A stretch of 64,000 bases of DNA from CAYFZR01 sp964347835 [NCBI: uncultured archaeon] (lineage in GTDB: Archaea; CAYFZR01): assembly GCA_964347835.1 (NCBI GenBank), contig CAYFZR010000068.1:1-64000 (forward strand), read 5' to 3'. Positions 33,733 to 43,409 of this stretch are shown here, piece after piece. Numbering within the stretch: the stretch's first letter is position 1; every line of letters starts with the position of its first letter. The notes beneath the pieces are model-generated. The model was not told where the DNA came from and did no database searches. It was given only the letters and a program-made list of their open reading frames with translations. A program made the translations under genes and the position numbers.

Positions 33733-35505
33733 TCAACCCTCTTCTTTCCTAACTTCCTCTACTTTCTTTAACTGGGCCCTGTACATATCAACTATTTCAT
33801 CTACAGTTGTAGCATCGTGGGGTCCTTTGTCCTCCCTCCATCTGCCTGTGAACCTTGGAAATCTTACTGCTATTCCAGAATCCTTTCTAATTCGACCAAA
33901 GGCGCACGTATGGACAGGGCTTAATGTAAGTTCGTCTCCTATTACCTCCATTACTACGTTAGGCTCGAACCATACATCAGCTTCGAATTCGCTTTCTACG
34001 CTATGATGCTTTTCCTCAATTTTATAGGGCGCAAGCATATTCGGAATGTTTCCCAAGTCTTCGTCTGTGAGGCCGCTGCCGACCTTACAAACGGTATAGA
34101 ACTTTTCTTGTTCTCTATGGATGACACTTGTAAGCAGTGCTCCATACGAGCCGGATCTTTTTCCTCTACCTATAAATGCGCCTACAACAACCACATCTAT
34201 AGGCTCGATCATCATAGACTGATAAGAGCGTTTTAATTTAATCCAGAGCCAACCTCTGGCTCCTGCCTGATAGATTCCATCCAGAGATTTGAGTATTAGA
34301 CCTTCGCAGCCTGATTCTATTGCATGTTCGAAGAAGCTTTCAATTTCTTTAGGATCATCCGCAATCAAAGATTCAGCCAATCTGAGGCGCATATTTTCTT
34401 TAACAATGCCTTTAAGTCTATTTCTCCGATCAAAGTAGCCTTTTTGGGTTAGATCATCTCCATCTATATATAGTATATCGAAAAGGTAAAGACTGATTGG
34501 AAACTTCTCTCTAGCCTCCTCGATTCCGTGTTTTCTTCTTCTGTGCATGAGCTGCTGAAACGGAAGTAATTCCCCTGTATCAGGATCTATTGCGACGCAT
34601 TCGGCTTCGATAATGGCGTCACTGGCTCTTATATATTCTTTAGTAAGATCGCTTACGTCTGGGTATTGATTGGTGATATTTTCGAGTCTCCTTGAGAAAA
34701 GTACAACGTTATCGTTATTTTTGTGAATCTGAATTCTTTCTCCATCATATTTCAACTCGCAGGCTGCTTTTCCGCCAAGTTTTTCCAGTGCCTCCTCGGA
34801 TGTAACGAGTCTTTGAGCCATCATCATCCTTATGGGTCTACCTATCTTCACGTGGTAATTCTTTATACCTTCCAAACCTTCGTTTGCCAAAGTCTTGGCT
34901 ACGTCGCCGAGGTCTGATGTTAAGTTATAAGCTCTCTCTATGATTTCTCTGTTCGTCTTGTCTCCCGTATAAGCAATCGCTAGAGCATCTAGAATTGTCA
35001 TATCTGCTATACCCAGTCTAAGCTTTCCTAAAACTGTTCTTATGATATATTTCGCCTCTTTTGGCTCGGCATCCGCCAATAACCCGGAGAGCAGCCTTAC
35101 TTTTATATCGATGCTACCCGGTCCTGTTGATCTTGCTATTCTATCAAAGGTATCATATACTTCCTGTATTGTTAACGGCTTAGCAAAAAGGGTGGATTGT
35201 TTTTTACTTTTTGCTAAATGTTCAGCCGTAAAACCTAAATCTCCTCTTTCCTTTAGATCTTTTTCTGTTTCTCTAGTACTGACTCCAAAGGCAATCGATA
35301 TAGCGCGAATAGCGAGCTTTTCAGCTATACCCATCTCCAAATCCACAAAATCAGGATAAAGCTTCCCTTGGGTAAAATAGGCTACCTTATCTACGATATC
35401 TTTCTCACATTTTTTGAAGAGATCGACCAAGAAATCAGTCATCTCTAGTCTCTTGGTGGTTGCTTCTATACTTTCATATACGACAACCAAGTCGAAGTAT
35501 CTCAA
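33733..35505 (-). CDS. lig: ATP-dependent DNA ligase
   Basis: The protein is 590 residues, the normal size for archaeal Lig1-type enzymes. It has an N-terminal DNA-binding domain, a nucleotidyltransferase domain with the lysine motif ELKYDGER near residue 250, EGLILKSLDG (motif IV) near 395 and WIKLKRSY (motif V) near 420, then an OB-fold domain to the end. It should seal nicks in replication and repair. The gene is divergent from the LigD-Pol/PriS-like gene across about 55 bases, so the two probably share control. Confidence 0.95.
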   Translation of the reverse strand: MRYFDLVVVYESIEATTKRLEMTDFLVDLFKKCEKDIVDKVAYFTQGKLYPDFVDLEMGIAEKLAIRAISIAFGVSTRETEKDLKERGDLGFTAEHLAKSKKQSTLFAKPLTIQEVYDTFDRIARSTGPGSIDIKVRLLSGLLADAEPKEAKYIIRTVLGKLRLGIADMTILDALAIAYTGDKTNREIIERAYNLTSDLGDVAKTLANEGLEGIKNYHVKIGRPIRMMMAQRLVTSEEALEKLGGKAACELKYDGERIQIHKNNDNVVLFSRRLENITNQYPDVSDLTKEYIRASDAIIEAECVAIDPDTGELLPFQQLMHRRRKHGIEEAREKFPISLYLFDILYIDGDDLTQKGYFDRRNRLKGIVKENMRLRLAESLIADDPKEIESFFEHAIESGCEGLILKSLDGIYQAGARGWLWIKLKRSYQSMMIEPIDVVVVGAFIGRGKRSGSYGALLTSVIHREQEKFYTVCKVGSGLTDEDLGNIPNMLAPYKIEEKHHSVESEFEADVWFEPNVVMEVIGDELTLSPVHTCAFGRIRKDSGIAVRFPRFTGRWREDKGPHDATTVDEIVDMYRAQLKKVEEVRKEEG

Positions 35506-35559
35506 CGGAGCACCTTAGGAATATTTTTATTGAATTAGGTAATACTCTTTTTGGTTGAT

Positions 35560-36681
35560 ATGGAATTGATCGAGGATCGCATACTTCTTTTACTAGCGAT
35601 TAAAGAAAAAAAGAAAACGATTAGTTTCGAGCACATCGCTGAAAAGGTAATACGTGATGAAAAAGGCAGGATAAGTGAGTTAGATGTTAGAGATGCCGTT
35701 GATAGATTGATTTCTAGGGAATTCATAACTGAGGCGAAAAAAAATTATTATGCAACTGAAAAAGGAATGCGGGAGATAACAGATAGACTGGAATCAATCG
35801 GAAAAGAGTTGAATCTCTCTTACCGTATGGTTTTGAAGGCGAAGAATTATTATCCTTTGATTGCGGAGGCTTTACTCCCGTTTTTAAAAGAGAGGGCCAC
35901 CAGCGTTGTAAAAATTTTTAGTGACGATAAAGATCCTACTCGTAGAATAAAACCTCTTTTTGTAAGATATGCAAAGTATAAGCCTAAACCAGTACATATT
36001 CAAATAAGTAATACCGAAGATTTAATTAAATACGTTGACAGTCACGCCATCGACTTCATACCCTACATCCATAAGTTAAACTCGAAAGATCCAGATTGGT
36101 TTGTCTTAGACTTGGATGCGGGTCCAGAATTTGAAAAAAAAGAAAAGGGCTTCAATTTAGTTAAATTAACTGCCGAAAAGTTAGTAGAAGTCTTAGAAGA
36201 CTATGAAATCTCTTCTAACATAAAGTTCAGTGGATCTAGAGGTATTCAAATCTGGACAAGTCTAGATAACACTAAATTAGCCTCAGGAGATTTATTCGCA
36301 CTTTATCGAAAGTTTGCTCAAATAATTCAATTTAATTTGGAGGAAAAATTACAGGAATTACCGTCAAAGACCTTGGAAGAATATTATGAGATTGTTGAGA
36401 AAGGCAAACCTATAACTACCTCCACAGTAGCCAAGAAGAGTGAAAGATCTGATCAAATCTTAATCGATTGGAGTACGATGAAGCCTTCTGGAGACGTAAG
36501 GGCCCCATTTAGCTTACATTACAAGACTGGTTGGGTCTCATGCCCAATAGATCATAAACACCTTCTCGATTTTAAAATATCCGAAGCGTTTACGGAAAAT
36601 GTTGCTAAGAATGTTGATAAGTTAATCGACGCCTTTAGACTTGAGATATCTGATCCCTCTCTCATTATAAAAGAACTATGA
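35560..36681 (+). CDS. archaeo-eukaryotic primase-superfamily polymerase (LigD-Pol/PriS-like) with N-terminal winged helix
   Basis: The protein is 373 residues from ATG 35560; a TTG at 35551 is also possible. Residues about 1-75 look like a winged-helix domain (DVRDAVDRLISREFITEAKK). The catalytic domain has the two-Asp motif VLDLDAG (Asp184, Asp186), the SGSRGIQIW nucleotide-binding motif near 227 and a third Asp in ILIDWS near 305, followed by RAPFSLHYKTGW. These are the landmark motifs of the LigD polymerase/PriS-like family, which can prime, fill gaps or act in end joining. It is divergent from the DNA ligase gene. No Ku gene is seen in the window. The winged-helix fusion is unusual. Confidence 0.8.
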   Translation: MELIEDRILLLLAIKEKKKTISFEHIAEKVIRDEKGRISELDVRDAVDRLISREFITEAKKNYYATEKGMREITDRLESIGKELNLSYRMVLKAKNYYPLIAEALLPFLKERATSVVKIFSDDKDPTRRIKPLFVRYAKYKPKPVHIQISNTEDLIKYVDSHAIDFIPYIHKLNSKDPDWFVLDLDAGPEFEKKEKGFNLVKLTAEKLVEVLEDYEISSNIKFSGSRGIQIWTSLDNTKLASGDLFALYRKFAQIIQFNLEEKLQELPSKTLEEYYEIVEKGKPITTSTVAKKSERSDQILIDWSTMKPSGDVRAPFSLHYKTGWVSCPIDHKHLLDFKISEAFTENVAKNVDKLIDAFRLEISDPSLIIKEL

Positions 36682-36685
36682 CTGG

Positions 36686-38347
36686 ATGATGGTAATGAAA
36701 GATGTTTTCTTAATCGAGGTGTCCTTCGAAGTAGCCAATATGGTGGGGGGAATTTATTCCGTACTTGCTTCTAAAGCAAGTAAAATGATGGAAAAGTTTC
36801 CTAATTATTTAACAATAGGTTTCTATAATTCATATAATTCGCCCAAAGATTTCTTGTTTAAAAAAGCCGAGCCTGAAATAGAACATGTATTTAAAGAGAT
36901 AAAGAAAGTGGACATTATCCCATATTACGGCCAATGGAAGGGGGGAAACGGCTCTCCGTGTATTTTGCTCGAAACTAAGAGTTACATGAGCAAAGAAGAT
37001 ATAAAAAATAGTATTAAAAGAAGAAACTGGGAACTTTTTGGTATAGACAGTTTGAATTCCCCATTTACATATGATGAGCCAATTGTTTGGTCTGAAGCAG
37101 TAGCCAAATTGATAGAATTGCTTATAAAGACGGATCTATATAAAGATAAAAAGACCGTAGTGATAGCTCACGAATGGCTTTCTTCAGGCGTTATATTCAG
37201 AGAGAAAGGAAAAAAACTTGATTATAAAACGATATTCATAGCTCATCAGACCATGCATGGAAGAGAGGAAAGTGCATTGGGAGTAGATGTGGCTTCCTTA
37301 ATCGAAGAGGGTTTAAAAAGTGGAGTAACTTTCTCTCCAGAAAGAGCCTACGAAATAGATATTGCCGCGAAACATTTTACTGAAGGGGCAGCCTCAAGAT
37401 ACGCTGATCTATTTGCCACAGTATCGCGTTCCACTGCTAAAGAAGCGGAATATTACCTTGGAAAGGCACCAGACATGATTTTAACAAACGGCGTAGATTT
37501 CGAAAGATTTAAAAACTTCGACAAAGATCTGAACAGAAGAAAAATTTCAGAATTTGTGCGGGCTTTTTTTTACCCTTACTATGAGTTAAACGAAGTTGAT
37601 TTAATTGTACTGACTTCTGGAAGATATGAATTTAAGAACAAGGGATTTGATCTTTTTATAACTTCTTTAGCAAAATTAAATGAAGAATTAAAGTCGATGA
37701 ACAAAGAAAAGATCGTCATATCCTTCTTTCTAGTTCCTGCAGGAATAAAGGCTTTGAATTCAGATGTAGCGAACGCCATAGAAAAATATCTAAAAGAAGA
37801 CCTTCGCGAAATTTACAAAGAAAAGAACCCACCATTGGGTACTCATGATTACTTGGAAGAAAAAGATCCAATCCTCGATTTGTGTTGGAAACTTGGATTG
37901 CGAAATGAAAAAGCAGATATGGTTAAGGTAATTGCAATTCCTACTTATATTAGAAGAGATAGCCCCCCTATCTATCTTGATTATTTCGATTTTGTTAGCG
38001 GATGCGATTTAGGAGTTTTTCCTAGTAAATACGAACCCTTCGGTCTAACTCCTGTAGAAACTGCTGCATGCGGCTGTATTTCTGTTACTACTGATTTGGC
38101 TGGTTTTGGAGTTGAACTTCTTTCGATGGGAAAAGGGAAAAAATACGACGGGATATATGTACTTCCAAGGAAAAAAAAGAGTTTTGATGAAAGTTCAGAG
38201 ACTCTTAAAGAGTTCCTATTCGAATTGGTTATCATGTCCGAAGATGAAAAATCTAAGTTAAAGAAGAAGTCGCATGACCTTGCGAGACTTTTTTCATGGG
38301 AAAAACTAATCGAAAACTATGTTGAAGCAGTTAAAAGAGTTCTATAA
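36686..38347 (+). CDS. glycogen synthase-like glycosyltransferase (GT3-type)
   Basis: The protein is up to 553 residues. ATG 36686 and ATG 36695 are both possible starts, and GATGGT precedes the second. The N-terminus EVSFEVANMVGGIYSVLASKA carries the GGIYSV signature typical of eukaryotic-type glycogen synthase (GT3), and HEWLSSGV near 160 and IAHQTMHGRE near 183 resemble the same group. The C-terminal PSKYEPFGLTPVETAACG is the GT-B donor-site motif. It probably elongates an alpha-glucan from a sugar nucleotide. It starts only four bases after the polymerase gene, with no functional link. Confidence 0.85.
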   Translation: MMVMKDVFLIEVSFEVANMVGGIYSVLASKASKMMEKFPNYLTIGFYNSYNSPKDFLFKKAEPEIEHVFKEIKKVDIIPYYGQWKGGNGSPCILLETKSYMSKEDIKNSIKRRNWELFGIDSLNSPFTYDEPIVWSEAVAKLIELLIKTDLYKDKKTVVIAHEWLSSGVIFREKGKKLDYKTIFIAHQTMHGREESALGVDVASLIEEGLKSGVTFSPERAYEIDIAAKHFTEGAASRYADLFATVSRSTAKEAEYYLGKAPDMILTNGVDFERFKNFDKDLNRRKISEFVRAFFYPYYELNEVDLIVLTSGRYEFKNKGFDLFITSLAKLNEELKSMNKEKIVISFFLVPAGIKALNSDVANAIEKYLKEDLREIYKEKNPPLGTHDYLEEKDPILDLCWKLGLRNEKADMVKVIAIPTYIRRDSPPIYLDYFDFVSGCDLGVFPSKYEPFGLTPVETAACGCISVTTDLAGFGVELLSMGKGKKYDGIYVLPRKKKSFDESSETLKEFLFELVIMSEDEKSKLKKKSHDLARLFSWEKLIENYVEAVKRVL

Positions 38348-38360
38348 ATTAAAAATAAAT

Positions 38361-39455
38361 TTATTTAAGATGGTTTAGTCTCTGAATTGCTCGAATTCCT
38401 TCTTTATCTCCTAATTTGCTTTGTACTATTGCATCTTCTAGAATTTTGATAGCACTATCATAATCTTCTTTATTAACAGGGAATGGTACACCATCTTTCC
38501 CTCCGAAGGCAAAGCAAAACTTCACGGGATCTTTCCAACTAGGTTTGTCACCAAATATTATCTCTGAGACCAATGTTAGGCCTCTTATGGTCGTTGGTCC
38601 TACTCCCTTTACTGCTAAAAGATTTTCAAAATTTTCTGGTTGTAATTCATACGTCCTCTCTATTGCTCGCCAATTCATCCTATCTGGAACCTTATAGAGA
38701 GTTTCTTTAGTTTTAAAGTTTTTAAAATTTAAAAGAGTTTTTTGGCCCTCTTTTAATGATTCAAAAATTTTTTTTGTATAGAAAGGCTTTTCTTTACAGA
38801 TATCTGTAATAGTAGATCTACAGTTTCTGCTTTCTTTAGAAGTTAGGTCTAATACTTTATCGTGGAAAACATCACCAACTATGCCCTTATGGGGTTCTTC
38901 CACGAAATCTATAATGTTTTCCGAGAGCCAGTGGTATCTTCTAGCAGTTTTCATTTCGACATTCAATCCCTGCTGTATCACTGTCCATTTCCCTTTCTCA
39001 TTCAAAAACATAGAATGATGATATAAAGGATATCCTGCTTGTATTGCCGTATTATCTACTTTTGCACACATTTTACTCGAATATTTTAAGTCTTCTAGCG
39101 TTCTTTCTCCTAAGGAAAATTCATTCGTGATCTTTTCCAATTCTAAGGGGCTTTTCCTGGATTGTCTACCCTTTCCACCCACTCCTTGAACACCGAGTTC
39201 GTTCTCTCTAAATATTGTCTTTAGTACTCCACAAAGAACGGTAGTTGTGCCTGAAGAATTCCAGTCGAATCCCAATACGTTTGATAGTGCCTGAAAGAAA
39301 AAGGGGTCAGATAGCCTAGACAATATTTCATCTGTTCCGTATTCATCTGCCATAACTGACATAATTGACTTGCCTAAATCTATCATTCTGTCAGTTAGCC
39401 AGTCTGGTGCCTTTCCTCCATGTAATCTAAGATGCGCGATTCCACTACGTCTCAT
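38361..39455 (-). CDS. DUF763 family protein
   Basis: The protein is 364 residues. It begins RRSGIAHLRLHGGKAPDWL, the DUF763 signature, and has the conserved QSRKSPLELE and helix-hairpin-helix-like EQLLAVKGVGPTTIRGLTL-type segment near residue 285 (LLAVKGVGPTTIR), which suggests DNA contact. The family is found in archaea and some thermophilic bacteria with no proven function; a DNA-related role is inferred from the HhH element. It is a single gene, convergent with the glycogen synthase gene. Confidence 0.9.
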   Translation of the reverse strand: MRRSGIAHLRLHGGKAPDWLTDRMIDLGKSIMSVMADEYGTDEILSRLSDPFFFQALSNVLGFDWNSSGTTTVLCGVLKTIFRENELGVQGVGGKGRQSRKSPLELEKITNEFSLGERTLEDLKYSSKMCAKVDNTAIQAGYPLYHHSMFLNEKGKWTVIQQGLNVEMKTARRYHWLSENIIDFVEEPHKGIVGDVFHDKVLDLTSKESRNCRSTITDICKEKPFYTKKIFESLKEGQKTLLNFKNFKTKETLYKVPDRMNWRAIERTYELQPENFENLLAVKGVGPTTIRGLTLVSEIIFGDKPSWKDPVKFCFAFGGKDGVPFPVNKEDYDSAIKILEDAIVQSKLGDKEGIRAIQRLNHLK

Positions 39456-39492
39456 CTTATTCTGATTCTATCGTATTTCAAATATAAAAAGA

Positions 39493-39777
39493 CTATTCAT
39501 GCTTCGTTACGTATGTTATGGCACAACCTGTTTCATCCGCAACCTTTATGATTCTGTTAAACGCTTCTTCCTTGTCCTTTCTCGTCAGACCTATTATGTT
39601 AAAACTCATGGTTGCGGTAATTTTTTCTCCTGATCCTCTTCTAAGAGCAGGAATTTCAATTATTATGTTTGTAAGGTCTGCATTTACACCTTTTAAGGCG
39701 TCAGTTATTTTAAAAAGTACTTCCCTTTCGATTATGTGTCCGGCCAGACCAACCTCATCTACTGCCTTCTCAACCAT
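39493..39777 (-). CDS. conserved small protein of unknown function
   Basis: The protein is 94 residues with a clear GAGGTGAAA ribosome site before ATG 39777. The pattern is alternating strand and helix (AGHIIEREVLFKI, NIIIEIPALRRGSGE, MSFNIIGLTRKDKEEAF), as in ferredoxin-like or ACT-type folds of small regulators. No catalytic residues stand out. No family is recognised with confidence. It is divergent from the CorC-like gene. Confidence 0.6.
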   Translation of the reverse strand: MVEKAVDEVGLAGHIIEREVLFKITDALKGVNADLTNIIIEIPALRRGSGEKITATMSFNIIGLTRKDKEEAFNRIIKVADETGCAITYVTKHE

Positions 39778-39841
39778 ATTTTCACCTCTACATAATTATT
39801 TCCCCTTATACTTAACAATTGCCTACAAAAAATTAAAATAA

Positions 39842-41128
39842 ATGTTCTTTCATATTCCTTGTGGAGCAGGTGAACCTCAATTGACTACGCTCATGTGGGT
39901 CGAACTAATTCTTCTCATTGTGCTTATCTTACTATCAGGTTTTTTTTCCGGGTCAGAAACAGCATTAATTTCCTTGAATAAGATTAGAATTAAGTATCTT
40001 ATCCAAAAAGGTGAAAAGAGAGCAAAAACCGTAGATGAGTTGCTTGAACGTCCAAATAGACTTCTTTCAACGATTCTTATCGGTAATAACCTTGTAAACG
40101 TTGCCGCCTCTGCTTTGGCCACTTCTTTGGCAATACAATACTTCGGAAATAAGGGAGTGGGCATCGCAACAGGAATAATGACCCTTGTTTTACTTATGTT
40201 TGGGGAAATTAGCCCCAAGACTTTCGCTGCAAAAAATGCAGAAAAGGTATCTTTTATCGTATCAAAACCTATCAAGGCATTTGAGTTCATATTTTATCCA
40301 GTTATAGAGGTTTTAACGAGATTTGCTAACTTTATGATCAGGATTCTTGGAGAGGAAGCCGAAGAATCTCCATTTATTACAGAAGAAGAAATCAAGACTT
40401 TGTTGTATGTAGGAGAAGAAGAAGGTGAAATCGAGCCTGAAGAAAGAGAGATGATCCATAAGATCTTCGAATTCGGTGAAACCACTGTAAAAGAAGTTTT
40501 GGTACCGAGAATGGATATGATCTGCGTTGAGGCGAGGCAATCTATACAAAAGGCGCTTGAGTTATCCTTAGAACGTGGATTTTCAAGGTTACCCGTATAT
40601 GAAGGCACGGTAGACAACATAATAGGAATAGTTCACATAAAAGACCTGTTTATGTCTCTAAAGGAAAAACAGGACGCATCCTTAAAAGAAGTCATGAGAT
40701 CTGCCTATTATGTCCCGGAAACCAAAAAGGTTTATGATCTTTTGAGGGATTTGCAAAGAAGTAGGCAGCATATGGCGATATGTACGGACGAGTATGGTGG
40801 TACTGTGGGATTAGTTACCATTGAAGACCTTTTAGAAGAGATAGTCGGAGAGATTACTGACGAACACGATCCCAGGAAGGAATTGATAAAGAAGTTAGAC
40901 GATAGAACTTTTATTGTTAACGGTAAAGTACCTATAGATGAATTGAACGAACATTTGGGATCAAAATTTCCAGAGGAGAATTCTGAAACCATAGGAGGAT
41001 TTGTATTCCATTGTCTCGGTAAATTACCCAAATTAGGAGATTCCATCGAGTACGACGGATATGAAATAACGGTTGAAAAAATAGAAAGAAGAAGAATTAT
41101 GCAGGTAAAAATAATCAAGCCTATTTAA
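39842..41128 (+). CDS. CorC/HlyC-family membrane protein with DUF21, CBS pair and CorC_HlyC domain
   Basis: The protein is up to 428 residues. ATG 39842 could be leaderless, with a TATA-like CTTATACTT about 35 bases upstream. A TTG at 39881 preceded by GGAGCAGGTGA is an alternative that would drop 13 residues. Residues about 15-170 are the DUF21 membrane domain ([15 protein letters not shown]). A CBS pair follows (about 205-320), with VLVPRMDMI and [19 protein letters not shown], then the CorC_HlyC FAD-like domain (about 340-428). Homologues are linked to magnesium or cobalt resistance and efflux. Not part of an operon. Confidence 0.9.
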   Translation: MFFHIPCGAGEPQLTTLMWVELILLIVLILLSGFFSGSETALISLNKIRIKYLIQKGEKRAKTVDELLERPNRLLSTILIGNNLVNVAASALATSLAIQYFGNKGVGIATGIMTLVLLMFGEISPKTFAAKNAEKVSFIVSKPIKAFEFIFYPVIEVLTRFANFMIRILGEEAEESPFITEEEIKTLLYVGEEEGEIEPEEREMIHKIFEFGETTVKEVLVPRMDMICVEARQSIQKALELSLERGFSRLPVYEGTVDNIIGIVHIKDLFMSLKEKQDASLKEVMRSAYYVPETKKVYDLLRDLQRSRQHMAICTDEYGGTVGLVTIEDLLEEIVGEITDEHDPRKELIKKLDDRTFIVNGKVPIDELNEHLGSKFPEENSETIGGFVFHCLGKLPKLGDSIEYDGYEITVEKIERRRIMQVKIIKPI

Positions 41129-41209
41129 GATAGCCTAAGAACAAAATTATCTTTTAAATCTCTGATAAATTTCTCATCGGTATTTGTTTAATTTGCGCAA
41201 AATGTCCAA

Positions 41210-41218
41210 ATATATATA
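41210..41218 (+). promoter_or_regulatory. TATA box of the 41243 gene
   Basis: ATATATATA-like sequence 25-33 bases before the ATG at 41243, with no ribosome site between. The spacing fits a leaderless transcript. Confidence 0.5.
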
Positions 41219-41242
41219 GGGAATCTAAGTAACTATTTATTT

Positions 41243-41632
41243 ATGTCAATATTCCAGAGGATGACTCGCGTCCTAAAAAAAGATGTTAATTTCCTTTTCG
41301 TTGTCGATTCACAATATTGTGTTGAGCTATTTAATGATGTATACGATATGTTAGAAAAAGATGACTTTCTATTTATTCTTGCTTTGCATAATGCGAGAGA
41401 TATAGAGTCAAAAAGTCTTTTCGAAATGCTCAGGTCACTTGCGATCGACCTACCTAACGTTAAAAGTTTCAAAATTGTCGAGTGTAATATATCCGCACCC
41501 AGGCTATACGTGGACGAAATCAAGAAACATTACAGAGATAAAGATATTAACGCTATAATAATTTCGAAGAAAAGACCTCACGTTTATGAGAGGGTCTCTT
41601 CCGCCCTTGAAATTCCTATTATTGCAATATGA
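41243..41632 (+). CDS. small alpha/beta protein of unknown function
   Basis: The protein is 129 residues. The alternating strands (NFLFVVDSQ, FLFILALHNA, SFKIVECNIS, NAIIISKK) and helices suggest a Rossmann-like fold, perhaps distantly related to the universal stress proteins, but the nucleotide-binding motif of that family (GxxGxxxxxxxxS) is absent. It ends two bases before the convergent thiC stop. I do not recognise a family. Confidence 0.6.
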   Translation: MSIFQRMTRVLKKDVNFLFVVDSQYCVELFNDVYDMLEKDDFLFILALHNARDIESKSLFEMLRSLAIDLPNVKSFKIVECNISAPRLYVDEIKKHYRDKDINAIIISKKRPHVYERVSSALEIPIIAI

Positions 41633-41634
41633 AG

Positions 41635-42903
41635 TTATCCCTTAAGGTACTCCCTTACGATTTTTATGGCGCAGTACTCTCCGCACATAGTGCAAACATC
41701 TCGATCGTAAGGTTCCCTTTGAGATCTGTATTCCTTAGCACGGTAGGGATCAATTGCTACGTTAAATTGTCCTTCCCAATCTAGATCCATTCTTGCCTTT
41801 GCCATCTTTCTATCTAAGCCTGTATCGATTCCTTTTACGATATCTCCAGCATGGGCTGCTATTTTTGCGGCAACAACTCCTTCTCTAACATCCTCCCTGC
41901 TCGGCAGACCTAAATGCTCAGAAGGCGTTACGTAGCATAAGAAATCGACTCCGGCTGCCGCGGCTATGGCTCCCCCTATAGCAGAGGTAATATGATCATA
42001 ACCTGGCGCGATATCCGTTACGATAGGCCCCAGTACATAGAAAGGAGCCTCTTTGCAAACAGATTTTTGTAATTTTACGTGTCCTTCAATCTCGTTCAAG
42101 GGCATATGTCCTGGTCCTTCCACAATTGTTTGAACACCATATTCTCTTGCCCTTTGGACCAATTCGCCAAGAATTATCAATTCCTGTATCTGAGGACCGT
42201 CTGAAGAATCCGCCAAGCAACCGGGTCTCATACCGTCACCTAAACTTAACGTTAGATCATAATCTCTGGAAATCTCAAGGAGATAATCATAATTTTCATA
42301 TAAAGGATTTTCTTCTTGGTTATGTATAATATAAGCCGCTAAAAAACTTCCTCCCCTGCTAACAATGTTGGTTATCCTCTTTTCTTTTATTAACCTTCCT
42401 ACTGTCTCTTTAGTAATGCCGCAATGCACGGTTATGAAGTCAACCCCATCTTTAGCATGTTTCTCTATAGTGGAGAAAATTGTGTCCTCATCCATGTGGA
42501 CGATTGCTCCTTTTTTCTTCAGAGCGGTTATACCCGCCTGATATATCGGAACAGTTCCCAAGGGGACGTTGAGTTCAAGCATCTTTTTCCTCACTTTATC
42601 GATATTCCCACCAGTACTTAGATCCATGATTGTGTCCGAGCCGCACTCTATTGCTATATTTGCCTTTTCAATCTCTTCATCTATATCTTTAAAATCTGGT
42701 GAGGTTCCTAGATTAGCGTTTATCTTAGTTCTTAACCCGAGACCTATTCCAATGTTAGGAATCTCCCTGCCCGTATTTCTAGGTATAACCACCTTCCCTT
42801 CATGTACCAATTTAGAGAGTTTTTCAGGATCAACGCCTTCTTTTTGTGCAACCTCGAAGACTTCGAGCGGTATTTCGTGTCTTGCTTCTCTCATAATCGT
42901 CAA
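41635..42903 (-). CDS. thiC: phosphomethylpyrimidine synthase ThiC
   Basis: ThiC is a radical SAM enzyme that rearranges aminoimidazole ribotide into the thiamine pyrimidine. I prefer TTG 42903, which has AGGTGA five bases upstream and yields MTIMREAR, matching archaeal ThiC starts; a TTG at 42918 overlaps the previous stop. The protein is then 422 residues. SRGGSFLAAYI lies near 190, EGPGHMPLNEIEGH near 265, and the cluster motif CTMCGEYC near the C-terminus. No TPP riboswitch pattern is visible upstream. It is the last gene of the aroA-aroC-Mut7C-thiC run. Confidence 0.96.
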   Translation of the reverse strand: MTIMREARHEIPLEVFEVAQKEGVDPEKLSKLVHEGKVVIPRNTGREIPNIGIGLGLRTKINANLGTSPDFKDIDEEIEKANIAIECGSDTIMDLSTGGNIDKVRKKMLELNVPLGTVPIYQAGITALKKKGAIVHMDEDTIFSTIEKHAKDGVDFITVHCGITKETVGRLIKEKRITNIVSRGGSFLAAYIIHNQEENPLYENYDYLLEISRDYDLTLSLGDGMRPGCLADSSDGPQIQELIILGELVQRAREYGVQTIVEGPGHMPLNEIEGHVKLQKSVCKEAPFYVLGPIVTDIAPGYDHITSAIGGAIAAAAGVDFLCYVTPSEHLGLPSREDVREGVVAAKIAAHAGDIVKGIDTGLDRKMAKARMDLDWEGQFNVAIDPYRAKEYRSQREPYDRDVCTMCGEYCAIKIVREYLKG

Positions 42904-42914
42904 AATAGTCACCT

Positions 42915-43409
42915 TCAAACTATTTTTTTTTGTAGAATATTGAGCCTTTCCTCAATTGTTTGCCAGTGTCTACCTTCCCAATACACCTTTCCGCAGTTCT
43001 CACATATCCAGAACTCATCATATTTTCTGATGAGTTTCGTGGTTATTATTCCTTCTTTCACAAGTATCTTCAATTCTTTCGGGTCTGCGCTTCTGATCTC
43101 TGAGTTGCAAACGCTACATCTAACGATGTCCATCTCAAGATCTAAGTTATAAGTCTTAACTACTTCTCCGAGTTGATCCATTACTTTATCTGAATTTACA
43201 AGGAGCGCGCTTGCATTCTCTTTTTCGGCTCTTTCTACAAGGTTTTTATCTCTAGTGAGTAAAATTCTTTTTTCTTCCTTTGCTAGAGTTATCATAAATT
43301 CGTCCTCTGTTTCTTGGAAGTCGAAATCGTTAACACTCAAAGTGTCATGACCTAAAAGTCTCAGCCAACTAGTTAATTTTCCGAGCATTCTGTCTACCAA
43401 GAATCTCAA
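42915..43409 (-). CDS. Mut7-C RNase-domain protein (PIN-like with zinc ribbon)
   Basis: The protein is 164 residues. It has the Mut7-C pattern: [21 protein letters not shown] at the start with the PIN-like first Asp, an [23 protein letters not shown] middle with further acidic residues, and a C-terminal zinc ribbon (CSVCNSE and CENCGKVY). A toxin or RNA-processing nuclease role is inferred from the family. The first 40 bases overlap the 3' end of aroC. It overlaps the longest reading of thiC by four bases. No antitoxin is seen. Confidence 0.88.
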   Translation of the reverse strand: MRFLVDRMLGKLTSWLRLLGHDTLSVNDFDFQETEDEFMITLAKEEKRILLTRDKNLVERAEKENASALLVNSDKVMDQLGEVVKTYNLDLEMDIVRCSVCNSEIRSADPKELKILVKEGIITTKLIRKYDEFWICENCGKVYWEGRHWQTIEERLNILQKKIV

